Assembly (NCBI RefSeq): GCF_001513745.1
Contig: NZ_CP013380.1
Coordinates: 124,001-188,000, forward strand
Origin: Burkholderia humptydooensis
GTDB lineage: Bacteria; Pseudomonadota; Gammaproteobacteria; Burkholderiales; Burkholderiaceae
Length of the DNA: 64,000 bases
Direction: 5' to 3'
Shown: positions 1 to 11,265 of the stretch, in pieces
Layout of the letters: each line of letters opens with the position of its first letter
Numbering within the stretch: position 1 is the first letter of the stretch
Program-made: the position numbers and the translations under genes
Notes under the pieces: generated by a model
Databases searched by the model: none
What the model saw: only the letters and a program-made list of their open reading frames with translations
Told to the model about the DNA's origin: nothing

Positions 1-768
1 ATTTACGACGACTTGACCAAGCAGGCTTGGGCGTATCGCCAGATCTCGCTGCTGCTGCGCCGCCCGCCGGGCCGTGAAGCGTACCCGGGCGACGTGTTCT
101 ATCTGCATTCGCGTCTGCTCGAGCGCGCGGCTCGCGTGTCGGAAGAGTACGTCGAGAAGTTTACGAACGGCGAAGTGAAGGGCAAGAGCGGCTCGCTGAC
201 GGCGCTGCCCGTCATCGAAACGCAAGCGGGCGACGTGACCGCGTTCGTTCCGACGAACGTGATCTCGATCACCGATGGCCAGATCTTCCTGGAAACCGAC
301 CTGTTCAACGCGGGCATCCGTCCGGCGATCAACGCGGGCGTGTCGGTGTCGCGAGTCGGCGGCGCCGCGCAGACGAAGGTCGTGAAGAAGCTGTCGGGCG
401 GTATCCGTACCGACCTCGCGCAGTACCGCGAACTGGCCGCGTTCGCGCAGTTCGCGTCGGACCTCGACGAAGCGACCCGCAAGCAGCTCGAGCGCGGCCG
501 CCGCGTGACGGAACTGCTGAAGCAGCCGCAATACCAGCCGCTGCAGGTGTGGGAGCTGGCCGTGTCGCTCTTCTCGGCGAACAACGGCTATCTCGACGAT
601 CTCGACGTCAAGGACGTCCTGCCGTTCGAGAAGGGCCTGCGCGAGTATCTGAAGACGAGCCACGCTGACCTCATCAAGCGCATCGAAGACACGAAGGACT
701 TGTCGAAGGACGACGAGAGCGCGCTGCACGCCGCGATCAAGGACTTCAAGAAGTCGGGTGCCTATTGA
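1..768 (+). CDS. atpA: F1Fo ATP synthase subunit alpha, C-terminal half (partial at window edge)
   Basis: The reading frame is open from base 1 and ends at the stop at 766-768, giving the last 255 residues of a protein that is normally about 513 residues long. Subunit alpha forms the non-catalytic nucleotide sites of the F1 hexamer. The family signature [11 protein letters not shown] is present, and its arginine at 352-354 is the finger that reaches into the catalytic site of subunit beta. The start codon and Walker A motif lie outside the window. The gene is followed by atpG, atpD and atpC, the usual order, so this is the 3' part of the atp operon. Confidence 0.97.
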   Translation: MYDDLTKQAWAYRQISLLLRRPPGREAYPGDVFYLHSRLLERAARVSEEYVEKFTNGEVKGKSGSLTALPVIETQAGDVTAFVPTNVISITDGQIFLETDLFNAGIRPAINAGVSVSRVGGAAQTKVVKKLSGGIRTDLAQYRELAAFAQFASDLDEATRKQLERGRRVTELLKQPQYQPLQVWELAVSLFSANNGYLDDLDVKDVLPFEKGLREYLKTSHADLIKRIEDTKDLSKDDESALHAAIKDFKKSGAY

Positions 769-793
769 TCCGCGAGGGACACCTTGAAGTGGC

Positions 794-820
794 GCGGGTC
801 GCATAAAGCGCTCGCCCCGC
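794..820. repeat. Imperfect palindromic element in the atpA-atpG spacer
   Basis: Arms GCGGG (794-798) and CCCGC (816-820) enclose a core containing TAAAGCGCT. The core resembles the palindromes found between atpD and atpC and between gcvH and gcvP. It is the most degenerate member of the family and could be chance in GC-rich DNA. Confidence 0.45.
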
Positions 821-839
821 TTCGGTCAAGGAGCAAGCA

Positions 840-3189
<2,350 letters not shown>

Positions 3190-3229
3190 GGGTTCGAGTG
3201 AGTAGCACGCTGGCGCGTGCCGGCCGAAG

Positions 3230-3300
3230 TAAAGCGAATGGGTCTGACCGATCCGCTTTACGGCGGGCTCGCGCCAACCGCAATACGCTCAACCCGCCGT
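3230..3300. repeat. Two adjacent inverted repeats in the atpD-atpC spacer
   Basis: The first has arms TAAAGCG (3230-3236) and CGCTTTA (3254-3260). The second has arms ACGGCGGG (3260-3267) and CCCGCCGT (3293-3300). They share a boundary base. They are the first of a run of hairpin-forming sequences between the two cistrons and do not carry a clear AGCGCT core. Confidence 0.55.
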
Positions 3301-3306
3301 GCGTGG

Positions 3307-3340
3307 GATCGGAGTCAGTGCTAAAGCGCTCGCTCCGATC
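3307..3340. repeat. Palindromic element with AAAGCGCT core, atpD-atpC spacer
   Basis: Perfect 8-bp arms GATCGGAG (3307-3314) and CTCCGATC (3333-3340) enclose a core containing GTGCTAAAGCGCT that is itself nearly self-complementary. The same architecture occurs at 3400-3433 and twice between gcvH and gcvP. Confidence 0.7.
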
Positions 3341-3351
3341 GACCGCCGCTG

Positions 3352-3386
3352 GGCAAGAGTAAGCGGCTGAAGCGCCAACTCTTGCC
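3352..3386. repeat. Palindromic element, atpD-atpC spacer
   Basis: Perfect 9-bp arms GGCAAGAGT (3352-3360) and ACTCTTGCC (3378-3386) enclose a degenerate version of the core (AGCGGCTGAAGCGCC). The arm sequence differs from the neighbouring elements, yet both arms stay complementary, which suggests the fold matters more than the arm sequence. Confidence 0.7.
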
Positions 3387-3399
3387 AACCGCGGCATGG

Positions 3400-3433
3400 G
3401 ACGGGGGGCAGCGCTAAAGCGCTGACTCCCGTC
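3400..3433. repeat. Palindromic element with AGCGCTAAAGCGCT core, just upstream of atpC
   Basis: Arms starting GACGGG (3400-3405) and ending CCCGTC (3428-3433) enclose the core AGCGCTAAAGCGCT. The element ends 13 bases before the atpC start codon, so a hairpin in the mRNA would end close to the ribosome binding site and could affect atpC translation or processing of the message. Confidence 0.7.
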
Positions 3434-3446
3434 GACAGGAGTCGAG

Positions 3447-3872
3447 ATGGCAACCATCAAAGTAGACGTCGTCAGCGCGGAAGAGCAGATCTTCTCGGGC
3501 CAGGCGAAGTTCGTCGCGCTGCCGGGCGAAGCCGGCGAGCTGGGCATCCTGCCGGGTCACACGCCGCTCATCACGCGGATTCGTCCCGGTGCGGTGCGCA
3601 TCGAGGCGGAAAGCGGCGACGAAGAGTTCGTGTTCGTCGCGGGCGGCATTCTCGAAGTGCAGCCGGGCGCCGTGACGGTGCTCGCGGACACGGCGATCCG
3701 CGGCAAGGATCTCGACGCGGCAAAGGCCGAGGAAGCGAGAAAGCGCGCTGAGGAAACGCTGCAGAACGCGAAATCGGACATCGATCTCGCAAAGGCGCAG
3801 TCGGAACTCGCAACCGCGATGGCGCAACTCGAAGCGATCCAGCGTCTCGCGAAGATCCGCGGCAAGCACTGA
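3447..3872 (+). CDS. atpC: F1Fo ATP synthase subunit epsilon
   Basis: This 141-residue protein links gamma to the c-ring and can inhibit ATP hydrolysis. The N-terminal beta-sandwich domain (residues 1 to about 85) carries the family segment [14 protein letters not shown]. The C-terminal part is an alanine- and glutamate-rich helical hairpin. GGAG sits 7-10 bases ahead of the ATG. It is the last gene of the operon and is followed by a clear intrinsic terminator. Confidence 0.97.
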   Translation: MATIKVDVVSAEEQIFSGQAKFVALPGEAGELGILPGHTPLITRIRPGAVRIEAESGDEEFVFVAGGILEVQPGAVTVLADTAIRGKDLDAAKAEEARKRAEETLQNAKSDIDLAKAQSELATAMAQLEAIQRLAKIRGKH

Positions 3873-3942
3873 AGCGTTCGCGTGCCCGCCGCACGCGTCC
3901 GGTTCACGCCTTGCATCGCAATTGCGTAGCGATTGCATCGGA

Positions 3943-3969
3943 AGGGCAGCCCTCGGGCTGCCTTTTTTG
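3943..3969 (+). terminator. Intrinsic terminator of the atp operon
   Basis: GGGCAGCCC (3944-3952) and GGGCTGCC (3955-3962) form a stem with a two-base TC gap, followed by six T residues. It lies about 70 bases after the atpC stop codon and no other gene intervenes. Confidence 0.9.
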
Positions 3970-4102
3970 TTTCCGCGGGCACGCCCGCACTGCGGGTAAC
4001 ACTTGATGTCAGAGTGTCGTAAGCGGATGGCAGAATAATTTACAGAAACGCATTCAAAACGACGAAACGTTCGTAGAACGTTCCAATGGCGGAGACACTC
4101 TC

Positions 4103-5833
4103 ATGGCAGCAGATTCGGGCGTCGGCGCGCTGATCGCGCCGCAGCGGGGGCTTTCGTACGTACGCGGCACGGCGGACGTCCCATTGAGCGAAGCGACGAT
4201 CGGGCAGTTTCTGCTCGATACGGTCGCGCGCTTTCCCGACCGTGCGGCGGTCGTGTTCCGCGAGCAGGGCGTTCGATGGACGTGGCGCGAGTTCGCGGGC
4301 GAAGTCGACGCGCTCGCGACCGCGCTGATCGAGCTCGGCATCGCGCGCGGCGACCGGGTCGGCATCTGGTCGCCGAACCGCGCCGAATGGCTGCTCACGC
4401 AATTCGCGACCGCGCGCATCGGCGCGGTGCTCGTCAACGTCAATCCCGCCTATCGGCTTGCCGAGCTCGAATACGCGCTGAACAAGGTCGGCTGCAAGCT
4501 GCTGATCGCGGCCGAGCGCTTCAAGACGTCCGCGTACACCGAGATGATCGCCGAGATCGCGCCGGAACTCGCGACGACGCACGCGGGCGGCGCGCTGCAC
4601 GCGGCGCGCGTGCCAAGCCTGCGCACGGTCGTGACGATGAGCGACGTGGCGCCCGCGGGCATGCTGAGCTTCGCCGACGTGCTCGCGCGCGGACGGGCGG
4701 CGCTCGATTCCGCGCGGCTCGATGCGATCGGCGCGACGCTCGACTGCCGCGATCCGATCAACATCCAGTTCACGAGCGGCACGACGGGCAGCCCGAAGGG
4801 CGCGACGCTCACGCACCGCAACGTCGTCAACAACGCGCGCTCGATCGCGCGCGTGATGCGGCTCACCGAGGCCGACGCGATGTGCATTCCGGTGCCGCTC
4901 TATCACTGCTTCGGGATGGTGCTGTCGGTGCTCGCGTGCGTGTCGGCGGGCGCGAAGATGGTGTTTCCCGGCGCGGCGTTCGAGCCGGGCGCGACGCTCG
5001 CGGCGGTGTCCGACGAGCGCTGCACCGCGCTGCAGGGCGTGCCGACAATGTTCATCGCCGAGCTCGATCATCCGGATTTCGACCGCTTCGACCTGGGCAC
5101 GCTGCGCACGGGCATCATGGCGGGCTCGCCGTGCCCGATCGAGACGATGAAGCGGGTCGTCGCGAAGATGCACATGTCCGAGGTGACGATCGCTTACGGG
5201 ATGACGGAGACGAGCCCCGTATCGTTCCAGAGCTCGACGACGGATTCGCTCGAGAAGCGCACGACGACGGTCGGCCGTATCCAGCCTCATCTGGAGGCGA
5301 AGATCGTCGACGCGACGGGCGCGATCGTGCCTGTCGGCGAGACGGGCGAGCTGTGCACGCGCGGCTATTCGGTGATGCTCGGCTATTGGGACGACGAAGC
5401 GAGGACGCGCGAAGCCGTCGTCGACGGCTGGATGCGCACGGGCGACTTGGCGACGCTCGACGAAGAGGGCTTCTGCAACATCGTCGGGCGCCTGAAGGAC
5501 ATGCTGATCCGCGGCGGCGAGAACGTCTATCCGCGCGAGATCGAGGAGTTCCTGTTTCGGCATCCGAAGATTCAGAGCGTGCAGGTGTTCGGCGTTCCCG
5601 ATTCGAAGTACGGCGAGGAAGTGTGCGCGTGGATCGTGCTGCGCACGGGCGAGGTGATGACGGACGATGAGCTGCGCGAGTTTTGCCGCGGCCAGATCGC
5701 GCACTACAAGGTGCCGCGCTACGTGCGCTTCGTCGACGAGCTCCCGATGACCGTGACGGGGAAGGTGCAGAAGTTCGTGATGCGCGAGAGGATGATCGAC
5801 GAACTTGGATTGAGCGTGCAGAAGACGGCTTGA
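4103..5833 (+). CDS. AMP-binding acyl-CoA synthetase (fatty-acid-CoA ligase type)
   Basis: This 576-residue enzyme of the adenylate-forming superfamily activates a carboxylic acid to its CoA thioester via an acyl-AMP. The P-loop [10 protein letters not shown] begins at residue 224, the YGMTETSP motif at residue 365, and the C-terminal catalytic lysine lies in GKVQKF at residues 553-558. Length and motifs fit medium- or long-chain acyl-CoA ligases of the FadD type, but the chain-length preference cannot be read from the sequence. GGAG lies about 9 bases before the ATG. The gene stands alone after the atp operon terminator. Confidence 0.9.
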   Translation: MAADSGVGALIAPQRGLSYVRGTADVPLSEATIGQFLLDTVARFPDRAAVVFREQGVRWTWREFAGEVDALATALIELGIARGDRVGIWSPNRAEWLLTQFATARIGAVLVNVNPAYRLAELEYALNKVGCKLLIAAERFKTSAYTEMIAEIAPELATTHAGGALHAARVPSLRTVVTMSDVAPAGMLSFADVLARGRAALDSARLDAIGATLDCRDPINIQFTSGTTGSPKGATLTHRNVVNNARSIARVMRLTEADAMCIPVPLYHCFGMVLSVLACVSAGAKMVFPGAAFEPGATLAAVSDERCTALQGVPTMFIAELDHPDFDRFDLGTLRTGIMAGSPCPIETMKRVVAKMHMSEVTIAYGMTETSPVSFQSSTTDSLEKRTTTVGRIQPHLEAKIVDATGAIVPVGETGELCTRGYSVMLGYWDDEARTREAVVDGWMRTGDLATLDEEGFCNIVGRLKDMLIRGGENVYPREIEEFLFRHPKIQSVQVFGVPDSKYGEEVCAWIVLRTGEVMTDDELREFCRGQIAHYKVPRYVRFVDELPMTVTGKVQKFVMRERMIDELGLSVQKTA

Positions 5834-5859
5834 CGTGCCGCGCACGTTTTCGATGGACG

Positions 5860-5885
5860 AAAAAAAGCGGGCTGATGAGCCCGCT
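5860..5885 (-). terminator. Intrinsic terminator pointing to the minus strand
   Basis: AGCGGGCT (5866-5873) and AGCCCGCT (5878-5885) form an 8-bp stem with a GATG loop. The run of A residues at 5860-5866 reads as a T-run on the minus strand. On the plus strand the stem is followed by A residues, so it is not a normal terminator for the acyl-CoA synthetase gene. No minus-strand gene is visible immediately upstream on that strand. Confidence 0.65.
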
Positions 5886-6126
5886 AAAAACCACACGCTA
5901 CGGGGTTAGCGCGAGGAGACCAAAGATGGAACGCATCGGCGTGGGCCGACGACGACTCCAACAAGGATGCCCCTGAACAGGGATTCGGTACGAGACCGAC
6001 GGGCTCGTCATTCGTGCTTGTGTCCGCTCACACGCTGCACACGAGACCGCATCCGTGTTGAAACCGTGAGAGGCATTTTGGGCGAATTACCCCACCCACG
6101 CGGTAACAAAGTGTTTCAGGTTGTAA

Positions 6127-6167
6127 CCCGCGCCGGATAAGGCTTCGCGGGACTTTTTACTGTTTTT
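6127..6167 (+). terminator. Possible intrinsic terminator
   Basis: CCCGCG (6127-6132) and CGCGGG (6146-6151) form a short stem followed by two T-runs within 16 bases. The loop is 13 bases, so the structure is only moderately convincing. Confidence 0.4.
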
Positions 6168-6291
6168 AAAGAAGCGCATAAAGTCATTTTTACCGTATTG
6201 AAAAAAGTATTTTCGAGCCCGCCCAGGCCCCTTTTGCGATGGGCCTGCCCCGGCTGACGAGGCTGTCGGGCGCCATCAAACATGCATTGAA

Positions 6292-6558
6292 ATGACAGCG
6301 ATATCGACGGACGAAGTTCTGAGAAAGATTTTGAAACGCGATCGGGTAATCGCGGTAGTCGGCCTTTCGGATAAACCTTATCGGTCCAGTTATGAAGTCG
6401 CTGCTTACCTGCGGCAAAACGCTTATCGGATCGTACCCGTCAATCCGCTGCTCGCCGGCACGACGGTGCTCGGCGAGCCCGTGCATCCGTCGCTCGCCGG
6501 CGCGGTGGCCGCGAAGGCGCCGCCACGCTATTTGAGCCACTTGTCCGAGATTGCCTGA
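6292..6558 (+). pseudogene. CoA-binding domain protein, 3' truncated
   Basis: The frame encodes 88 residues. Residues 1 to about 72 match the N-terminal Rossmann half of the small CoA-binding proteins (YccU type): VIAVVGLSDKPYRSSYEVAAYL, then a PVNP turn and VLGEPVHPSLA. Family members are usually about 140 residues, with a second half carrying the conserved cysteine and glycine-rich helix region. Here the match stops near residue 72, and the last residues are read antisense through the tail of the neighbouring minus-strand gene, overlapping it by 31 bases. I read this as a deletion remnant. There is no strong ribosome binding site. Confidence 0.7.
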
Positions 6559-7313
6559 AGCTCGCCTGTCTCGCGCGCGAGATGCAGCCACTGATCGACG
6601 TACTGCTGGAACACGACGTCGCCGCGCGGCACCATGTACGCCTTCTCGCCGAACTGGAACGGCTTGTCCGGATGCACCGAGCAGAGGCCGGGATTCAGCT
6701 TTTGCTGCAGCAGCGTCTCGGACGCGTCTGTGACCATCACGTCCGCGCTTCCCGCGAGGATCTGCTTGAAGATCGTCACGTTGTCCGGAAAGACGGCGAT
6801 CTTCGCGTGCGTGAAATGCTGCTTCGCAAAACGCTCGTTCGTGCCGCCCGGGTTCACGATCACGCGTGTTTGCGGCTGGTCGATCTGCGCGATCGTCTGG
6901 TAGCGCTCGACGTCCGCGCAGCGCACGATCGGCGTCTTGCCGTCGGTCACGTACGGCTGCGTGAAGAACGCGCGCTTCTGCCGCTCGAGCGTCGTCGAGA
7001 TGCCGCCCACCGCGATGTCGCACTTCGCGACGAAGTCGCTGATGAGCGTCGGCCACGTGGTCTTCACGAACTCCGTCTTCACGCCGAGCGATTTCGCGAG
7101 CGAGGCCGCCATGTCGATGTCGATGCCTTCGAACGCGCCGTCCTCGCGCCGGTACGTGTACGGCTTGTAGTCGCCCGTCGTGCAGACGCGCAGCGCGCCG
7201 CGCGCGAGCACGTCGTCGAGCCGCGACGCGGGCGCGGCGGGCTGCGGCAGGGTTTGCGCGTGAGCGACGCCCGCGCAGCAGGCGAGCGCGAGCAACGTCT
7301 TCTTCATTTTCAT
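6528..7313 (-). CDS. pheC: Periplasmic cyclohexadienyl dehydratase (PheC-like), solute-binding protein family 3
   Basis: This 261-residue protein has a signal peptide ending near AHA (residue 19). The mature part is a family 3 solute-binding fold. Segments such as [43 protein letters not shown] and YVDQWLHLA follow Pseudomonas aeruginosa PheC closely as I recall that sequence. PheC is a periplasmic enzyme that turns prephenate into phenylpyruvate or arogenate into phenylalanine. The alternative is an ordinary amino-acid-binding protein, but there is no ABC permease next to it. It is transcribed away from hemE, and its 3' end overlaps the truncated CoA-binding frame. Confidence 0.75.
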   Translation of the reverse strand: MKMKKTLLALACCAGVAHAQTLPQPAAPASRLDDVLARGALRVCTTGDYKPYTYRREDGAFEGIDIDMAASLAKSLGVKTEFVKTTWPTLISDFVAKCDIAVGGISTTLERQKRAFFTQPYVTDGKTPIVRCADVERYQTIAQIDQPQTRVIVNPGGTNERFAKQHFTHAKIAVFPDNVTIFKQILAGSADVMVTDASETLLQQKLNPGLCSVHPDKPFQFGEKAYMVPRGDVVFQQYVDQWLHLARETGELQAISDKWLK

Positions 7314-7452
7314 CGTGTCTCCTCGATACGTGGGGCTGGTCCGAACGCCGGATCATAACGGACGGCCGGCGAGCGTCATATGGCCGCGAGCGCCGGGCGG
7401 CGCGCCGCGTCCGGTAGAATGCTCCTTTGCGTTTCGCTTCGTCGCATTCATC

Positions 7453-8547
7453 GTGGCCCAGACTCTCATCAACGACACCTTCCTGCGCGCGCTGCTGCGC
7501 GAGCCGACCGACTACACGCCGATCTGGCTGATGCGCCAGGCGGGCCGCTACCTGCCCGAATACAACGCGACGCGCGCGCGCGCGGGCAGCTTCCTCGGGC
7601 TCGCGAAGCATCCCGATTACGCGACCGAAGTGACGCTGCAACCGCTCGAGCGCTTCCCGCTCGACGCCGCGATCCTGTTCTCCGACATCCTGACGATCCC
7701 CGACGCGATGGGACTCGGCCTCGATTTCGCCGCGGGCGAGGGGCCGAGGTTCGCGCATCCGGTGCGCACCGAGGCCGACGTCGCGAAGCTCGCGGTGCCG
7801 GACGTCGGCGCGACGCTCGGTTACGTGACCGACGCGGTGCGCGAGATTCGCCGCGCGCTCACCGACGGCGAAGGCCGCCAGCGCGTGCCGCTGATCGGTT
7901 TCTCCGGCAGCCCGTGGACGCTCGCGTGCTACATGGTCGAAGGCGGCGGCTCGGACGATTTCCGCACCGTGAAGTCGATGGCGTACTCGCGGCCCGACCT
8001 GATGCAACGGATCCTCGACGTCAACGCGCAGGCGGTGGCCGCCTACCTGAACGCGCAGATCGAGGCCGGCGCGCAGGCCGTGATGATCTTCGATACCTGG
8101 GGCGGCGCGCTTGCCGACGGCGCGTATCAGCGCTTCTCGCTCGACTACATCCGGCGCGTCGTCGCGCAGTTGAAGCGCGAGCACGACGGCGCGCGCGTGC
8201 CGGCGATCGCGTTCACGAAGGGCGGCGGGCTCTGGCTCGAGGATCTGGCGGCAACGGGCGTCGACGCGGTCGGCCTCGACTGGACGGTCAGCCTCGGCCG
8301 CGCGCGCGAGCGCGTCGCGGGGCGCGTCGCGCTGCAGGGCAACCTCGACCCGACGATCCTGTTCGCGCCGCCCGAGGCGATCCGCGCCGAGGCGCGCGCG
8401 GTGCTCGACAGCTACGGCAACCATCCGGGCCACGTGTTCAACCTCGGGCACGGCATCTCGCAGTTCACGCCGCCCGAGCACGTCGCGGAACTCGTCGACG
8501 AAGTGCATCGCCATAGCCGAGCGATCCGTAGCGGCTCTGGATCGTAA
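7453..8547 (+). CDS. hemE: Uroporphyrinogen decarboxylase
   Basis: This 364-residue cytoplasmic enzyme removes four carboxyl groups from uroporphyrinogen III to give coproporphyrinogen III in haem synthesis. The first family signature [15 protein letters not shown] is at residues 23-37 and the second ([16 protein letters not shown]) near residue 150. The frame is open further upstream, but the GTG at 7453 gives the standard N-terminus ([16 protein letters not shown]) and the normal length, so I chose it. It is divergent from the pheC-like gene. Confidence 0.95.
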   Translation: MAQTLINDTFLRALLREPTDYTPIWLMRQAGRYLPEYNATRARAGSFLGLAKHPDYATEVTLQPLERFPLDAAILFSDILTIPDAMGLGLDFAAGEGPRFAHPVRTEADVAKLAVPDVGATLGYVTDAVREIRRALTDGEGRQRVPLIGFSGSPWTLACYMVEGGGSDDFRTVKSMAYSRPDLMQRILDVNAQAVAAYLNAQIEAGAQAVMIFDTWGGALADGAYQRFSLDYIRRVVAQLKREHDGARVPAIAFTKGGGLWLEDLAATGVDAVGLDWTVSLGRARERVAGRVALQGNLDPTILFAPPEAIRAEARAVLDSYGNHPGHVFNLGHGISQFTPPEHVAELVDEVHRHSRAIRSGSGS

Positions 8548-8942
8548 TCGCAAGCCGTTCGATGCTGCGACGCGACGGGGCAAGTTTGTGCAAACGCGAC
8601 TAAACAGGGCGCAAGCGCCCGCCCAATGGCGCTCTCATGCTTGTCAAGACTTGACTTATGCACATTTTCCACGTTGCAGCGCGGTAGAGGGCGGCATCGG
8701 CGAGCGGGCCGCGCTATGACGGCGGAAATTGGATAGCAGCCTTGTGGGATAAGGCTTTCCGGCTGGCTCGCCGAATCGCGAAAAGGCAGTGGATGGCCGG
8801 ACGCAGCGCCTTTTCGCGGCAGTCAAGAGCGAGTTCTCAACAAAGTTATCCACAGGATCGGCGGTCGCGCCGCGATTCTTAATGAGAATCCAAAACTTAG
8901 CGCCGAAAGTGATGTTTTACTTTAACTTCGCGGGCGTCGCGG
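8548..8942. other. hemE-priA interval with two DnaA-box matches
   Basis: These 395 bases carry no gene. TTATGCACA (8656-8664) and TTATCCACA (8846-8854) both fit the DnaA-box consensus TTATNCACA on the plus strand. A short dyad GATTCT-5-AGAATC lies at 8874-8890. No terminator for hemE and no clear sigma-70 promoter stand out. Confidence 0.6.
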
Positions 8943-8987
8943 ATGTCTGGCCTGCCGGGTCTACCGGCATTCGGCGGTACCGCATCG

Positions 8988-11255
8988 ATGGCTGACGCGT
9001 TCGTGCGCGTCGCGCTCGATCATCCGCTGCCGACGCTGTTCGATTATCGCTATCGCGGCAACGTCCCGGCTGCGCCGGGGATGCTCGTGCAGGTGCCGTT
9101 CGGCCGGCGCAGCGCGGTCGGGCTCGTGTGCGAAGTGACCGCTCACACGGACGTGCCGGCGAGCAAGCTGAAGGCGGTCGACGCGGTCTGCGCGGAGCTG
9201 CCTCCGCTGTCGCGGCCGTGGCTCGACCTCGTCGCGTTCGCGGCCGACTACTATCAGCGCGGGCTCGGCGAAGTTGCATTGCCCGCGCTGCCGCAGGCGC
9301 TGCGCGACGTGCCGCGCTGGGGGCGTCTGCTCGCGCCCGAGCTGCGCTACCGGCTGCTCGACGCCGGGCGCGCCGCGCTGCCGGACGCGCTGCCCGCGCG
9401 CGGCGCGGCGCTGCGCCGGCTCGCGCAGGCGCTCGCCGACGCGCCCGCGCTGTCGCTTGCCGAGGTTCGCGCGCTGCACCCGAAGGCCGTCGCGATGCTC
9501 GACGCGTGGCAGGCGAAAGGCTGGATCGCATGCGACGAGATTGCGATCACGCACGCCGACGCGCAGCTTGTGGACAACTCGACGCCGGCGGCCGGATGGC
9601 GCGCGGTTGCGTCACCGCCGCAACTGACCGATCAGCAGGCCGAGGCGCTCGACGCGATCGCGTCGGCGGACGGCTTCGCGCCGTTCCTGCTGCACGGCGT
9701 GACGGGCAGCGGCAAGACCGAGGTGTATCTGCGCGCGCTCGCCGTGCTGCTCGGGCGGCAGCCCGACGCGCAGGCGCTCGTTCTCGTGCCCGAGATCAAC
9801 CTGACGCCGCAGTTCGAGGCGGCGTTCCGCGCGCGCTTCGCGGCGACGCTGCCCGCCGACGCGATCGTCACGCTGCATAGCGGCCTCGCCGAAGGCGAGC
9901 GCGCGCGCCACTGGCTCGCCGCGCATACCGGCCGCGCGCGGATCGTGCTCGGCACGCGGCTCGCGGTGCTCGCGTCGCTGCCGGCGCTCGCGATGATCGT
10001 CGTCGACGAGGAGCACGAGCCGGCCTACAAGCAGCAGGAAGGGTTGCGCTATTCGGCGCGCGATCTCGCGGTGTGGCGCGCGAAGCAACTCGCGATTCCG
10101 GTCGTGCTCGGCTCGGCTACGCCGTCGCTCGAAACCTGGTGGCAGGCCGAGCAGGGCCGCTACCGGCGGCTCACGCTGACAAAGCGCGCGGTCGCCGATG
10201 CGGCGCTGCCGACGGTGCGGCTCGTCGATCTCGAGGAGGAGCGGCGGCGCGGCCGGGCGTCGATGGGCGGGCTGTCGGGGCCGCTCGTTGCCGCGTTGAA
10301 GGCGCGGCTCGAGCGCGGCGAGCAGAGCCTCGTGTTCCTGAACCGGCGCGGCTATGCGCCCGCGCTCGCGTGCGACGCGTGCGGCTGGGTCGCCGGTTGC
10401 CCGCGATGCAGCGCGTACGTCGTGATGCACAAGCCCGAGCATGCGGTGCGCTGCCACCACTGCGGCTGGGAGGCGCGGATTCCGCGGTCGTGCCCGGAAT
10501 GCGGGAACGTCGATATCGCGCCGCTCGGCCGCGGCACGCAGCGCGTCGAGGAGACGCTCGCGCACGCCGTGCCAGGCGCGCGGATCCTGCGCATCGACGC
10601 GGACAGCACGCGCCGCAAGGGCAGCGCGCAGGCGCTCTTCTCGGACGTGCACGCGGGCGAGGTCGACATCCTCGTCGGCACGCAGATGATCGCGAAGGGG
10701 CACGATTTCCAGCGGGTGTCGCTCGTCGGCGTGCTGAACGCGGATACCGCGCTCTTCTCGCACGATTTCCGCGCGAGCGAGCGGCTATTCGCGCAACTGA
10801 TGCAGGTGAGCGGCCGCGCGGGGCGCGCGGGGCTGCCGGGCGAGGTGCTGATCCAGACGCGCTACCCGCGCCACGCGCTCTATCACGCGCTTGCGCGGCA
10901 GGATTACGTGGGGTTCGCCGGCGCGACGCTCGGCGAGCGCCGCGACGCGTATCTGCCGCCGTTCGTCTATCAGGCGCTCTTGCGCGCCGAGGGGCGCACG
11001 CTCGACGCGGCGCTCGCGTTCCTGCAGCAGGCGGCCGACGCGTTTTCGGCGCTGTCGGGCGCGGACCGCGTGACGGTCTACGACGCGGTGCCGATGACGA
11101 TCGTCAAGGTGGCGAACGTCCACCGGGCGCAACTGTTGATCGAGAGCGCGTCGCGCGCGGCGCTTCATCACACGCTGCGCGCGTGGCAGCCGCTGTTGCG
11201 CGAGCAGAAGGGCGTGCTGCGCTGGAGCGTCGAGGTCGATCCGCTCGACATCTGA
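8988..11255 (+). CDS. priA: Primosomal protein N' (replication restart helicase PriA)
   Basis: From the ATG at 8988 the protein has 755 residues. PriA is a 3'-5' superfamily 2 helicase that binds abandoned forks and reloads the replicative helicase. The N-terminal DNA-binding domain starts at FVRVALDHPLPTLFDY, which in the family lies almost at the N-terminus and supports this start. A longer frame from 8943 is possible. Walker A GVTGSGKTE starts at residue 237 and DEEH at residue 340. Zinc-binding cysteine pairs begin with CDACGWVAGCPRC at residue 462. Two DnaA-box matches lie upstream. The gene ends tail to tail with a small minus-strand gene. Confidence 0.95.
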   Translation: MADAFVRVALDHPLPTLFDYRYRGNVPAAPGMLVQVPFGRRSAVGLVCEVTAHTDVPASKLKAVDAVCAELPPLSRPWLDLVAFAADYYQRGLGEVALPALPQALRDVPRWGRLLAPELRYRLLDAGRAALPDALPARGAALRRLAQALADAPALSLAEVRALHPKAVAMLDAWQAKGWIACDEIAITHADAQLVDNSTPAAGWRAVASPPQLTDQQAEALDAIASADGFAPFLLHGVTGSGKTEVYLRALAVLLGRQPDAQALVLVPEINLTPQFEAAFRARFAATLPADAIVTLHSGLAEGERARHWLAAHTGRARIVLGTRLAVLASLPALAMIVVDEEHEPAYKQQEGLRYSARDLAVWRAKQLAIPVVLGSATPSLETWWQAEQGRYRRLTLTKRAVADAALPTVRLVDLEEERRRGRASMGGLSGPLVAALKARLERGEQSLVFLNRRGYAPALACDACGWVAGCPRCSAYVVMHKPEHAVRCHHCGWEARIPRSCPECGNVDIAPLGRGTQRVEETLAHAVPGARILRIDADSTRRKGSAQALFSDVHAGEVDILVGTQMIAKGHDFQRVSLVGVLNADTALFSHDFRASERLFAQLMQVSGRAGRAGLPGEVLIQTRYPRHALYHALARQDYVGFAGATLGERRDAYLPPFVYQALLRAEGRTLDAALAFLQQAADAFSALSGADRVTVYDAVPMTIVKVANVHRAQLLIESASRAALHHTLRAWQPLLREQKGVLRWSVEVDPLDI

Positions 11256-11265
11256 CGCTGATGCG

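Larger units (their letters stand above)
5834..6291. other. Gene-poor interval with terminator-like hairpins
   Basis: These 458 bases carry no convincing gene. They hold a strong hairpin at 5866-5885 whose T-run faces the minus strand, and a weaker one at 6127-6151 whose T-rich tail faces the plus strand. A 16-codon reading frame (5926-5976) follows a good GAGGAG-like site. The A+T content from about 6090 to 6220 is well above that of the flanks. A small RNA is possible but unproven. Confidence 0.5.

Noticed and set aside
8874..8890. Fur box
   Set aside because: The dyad GATTCT-5-AGAATC shares only a few positions with the Fur consensus, and priA is not an expected iron-regulated gene.
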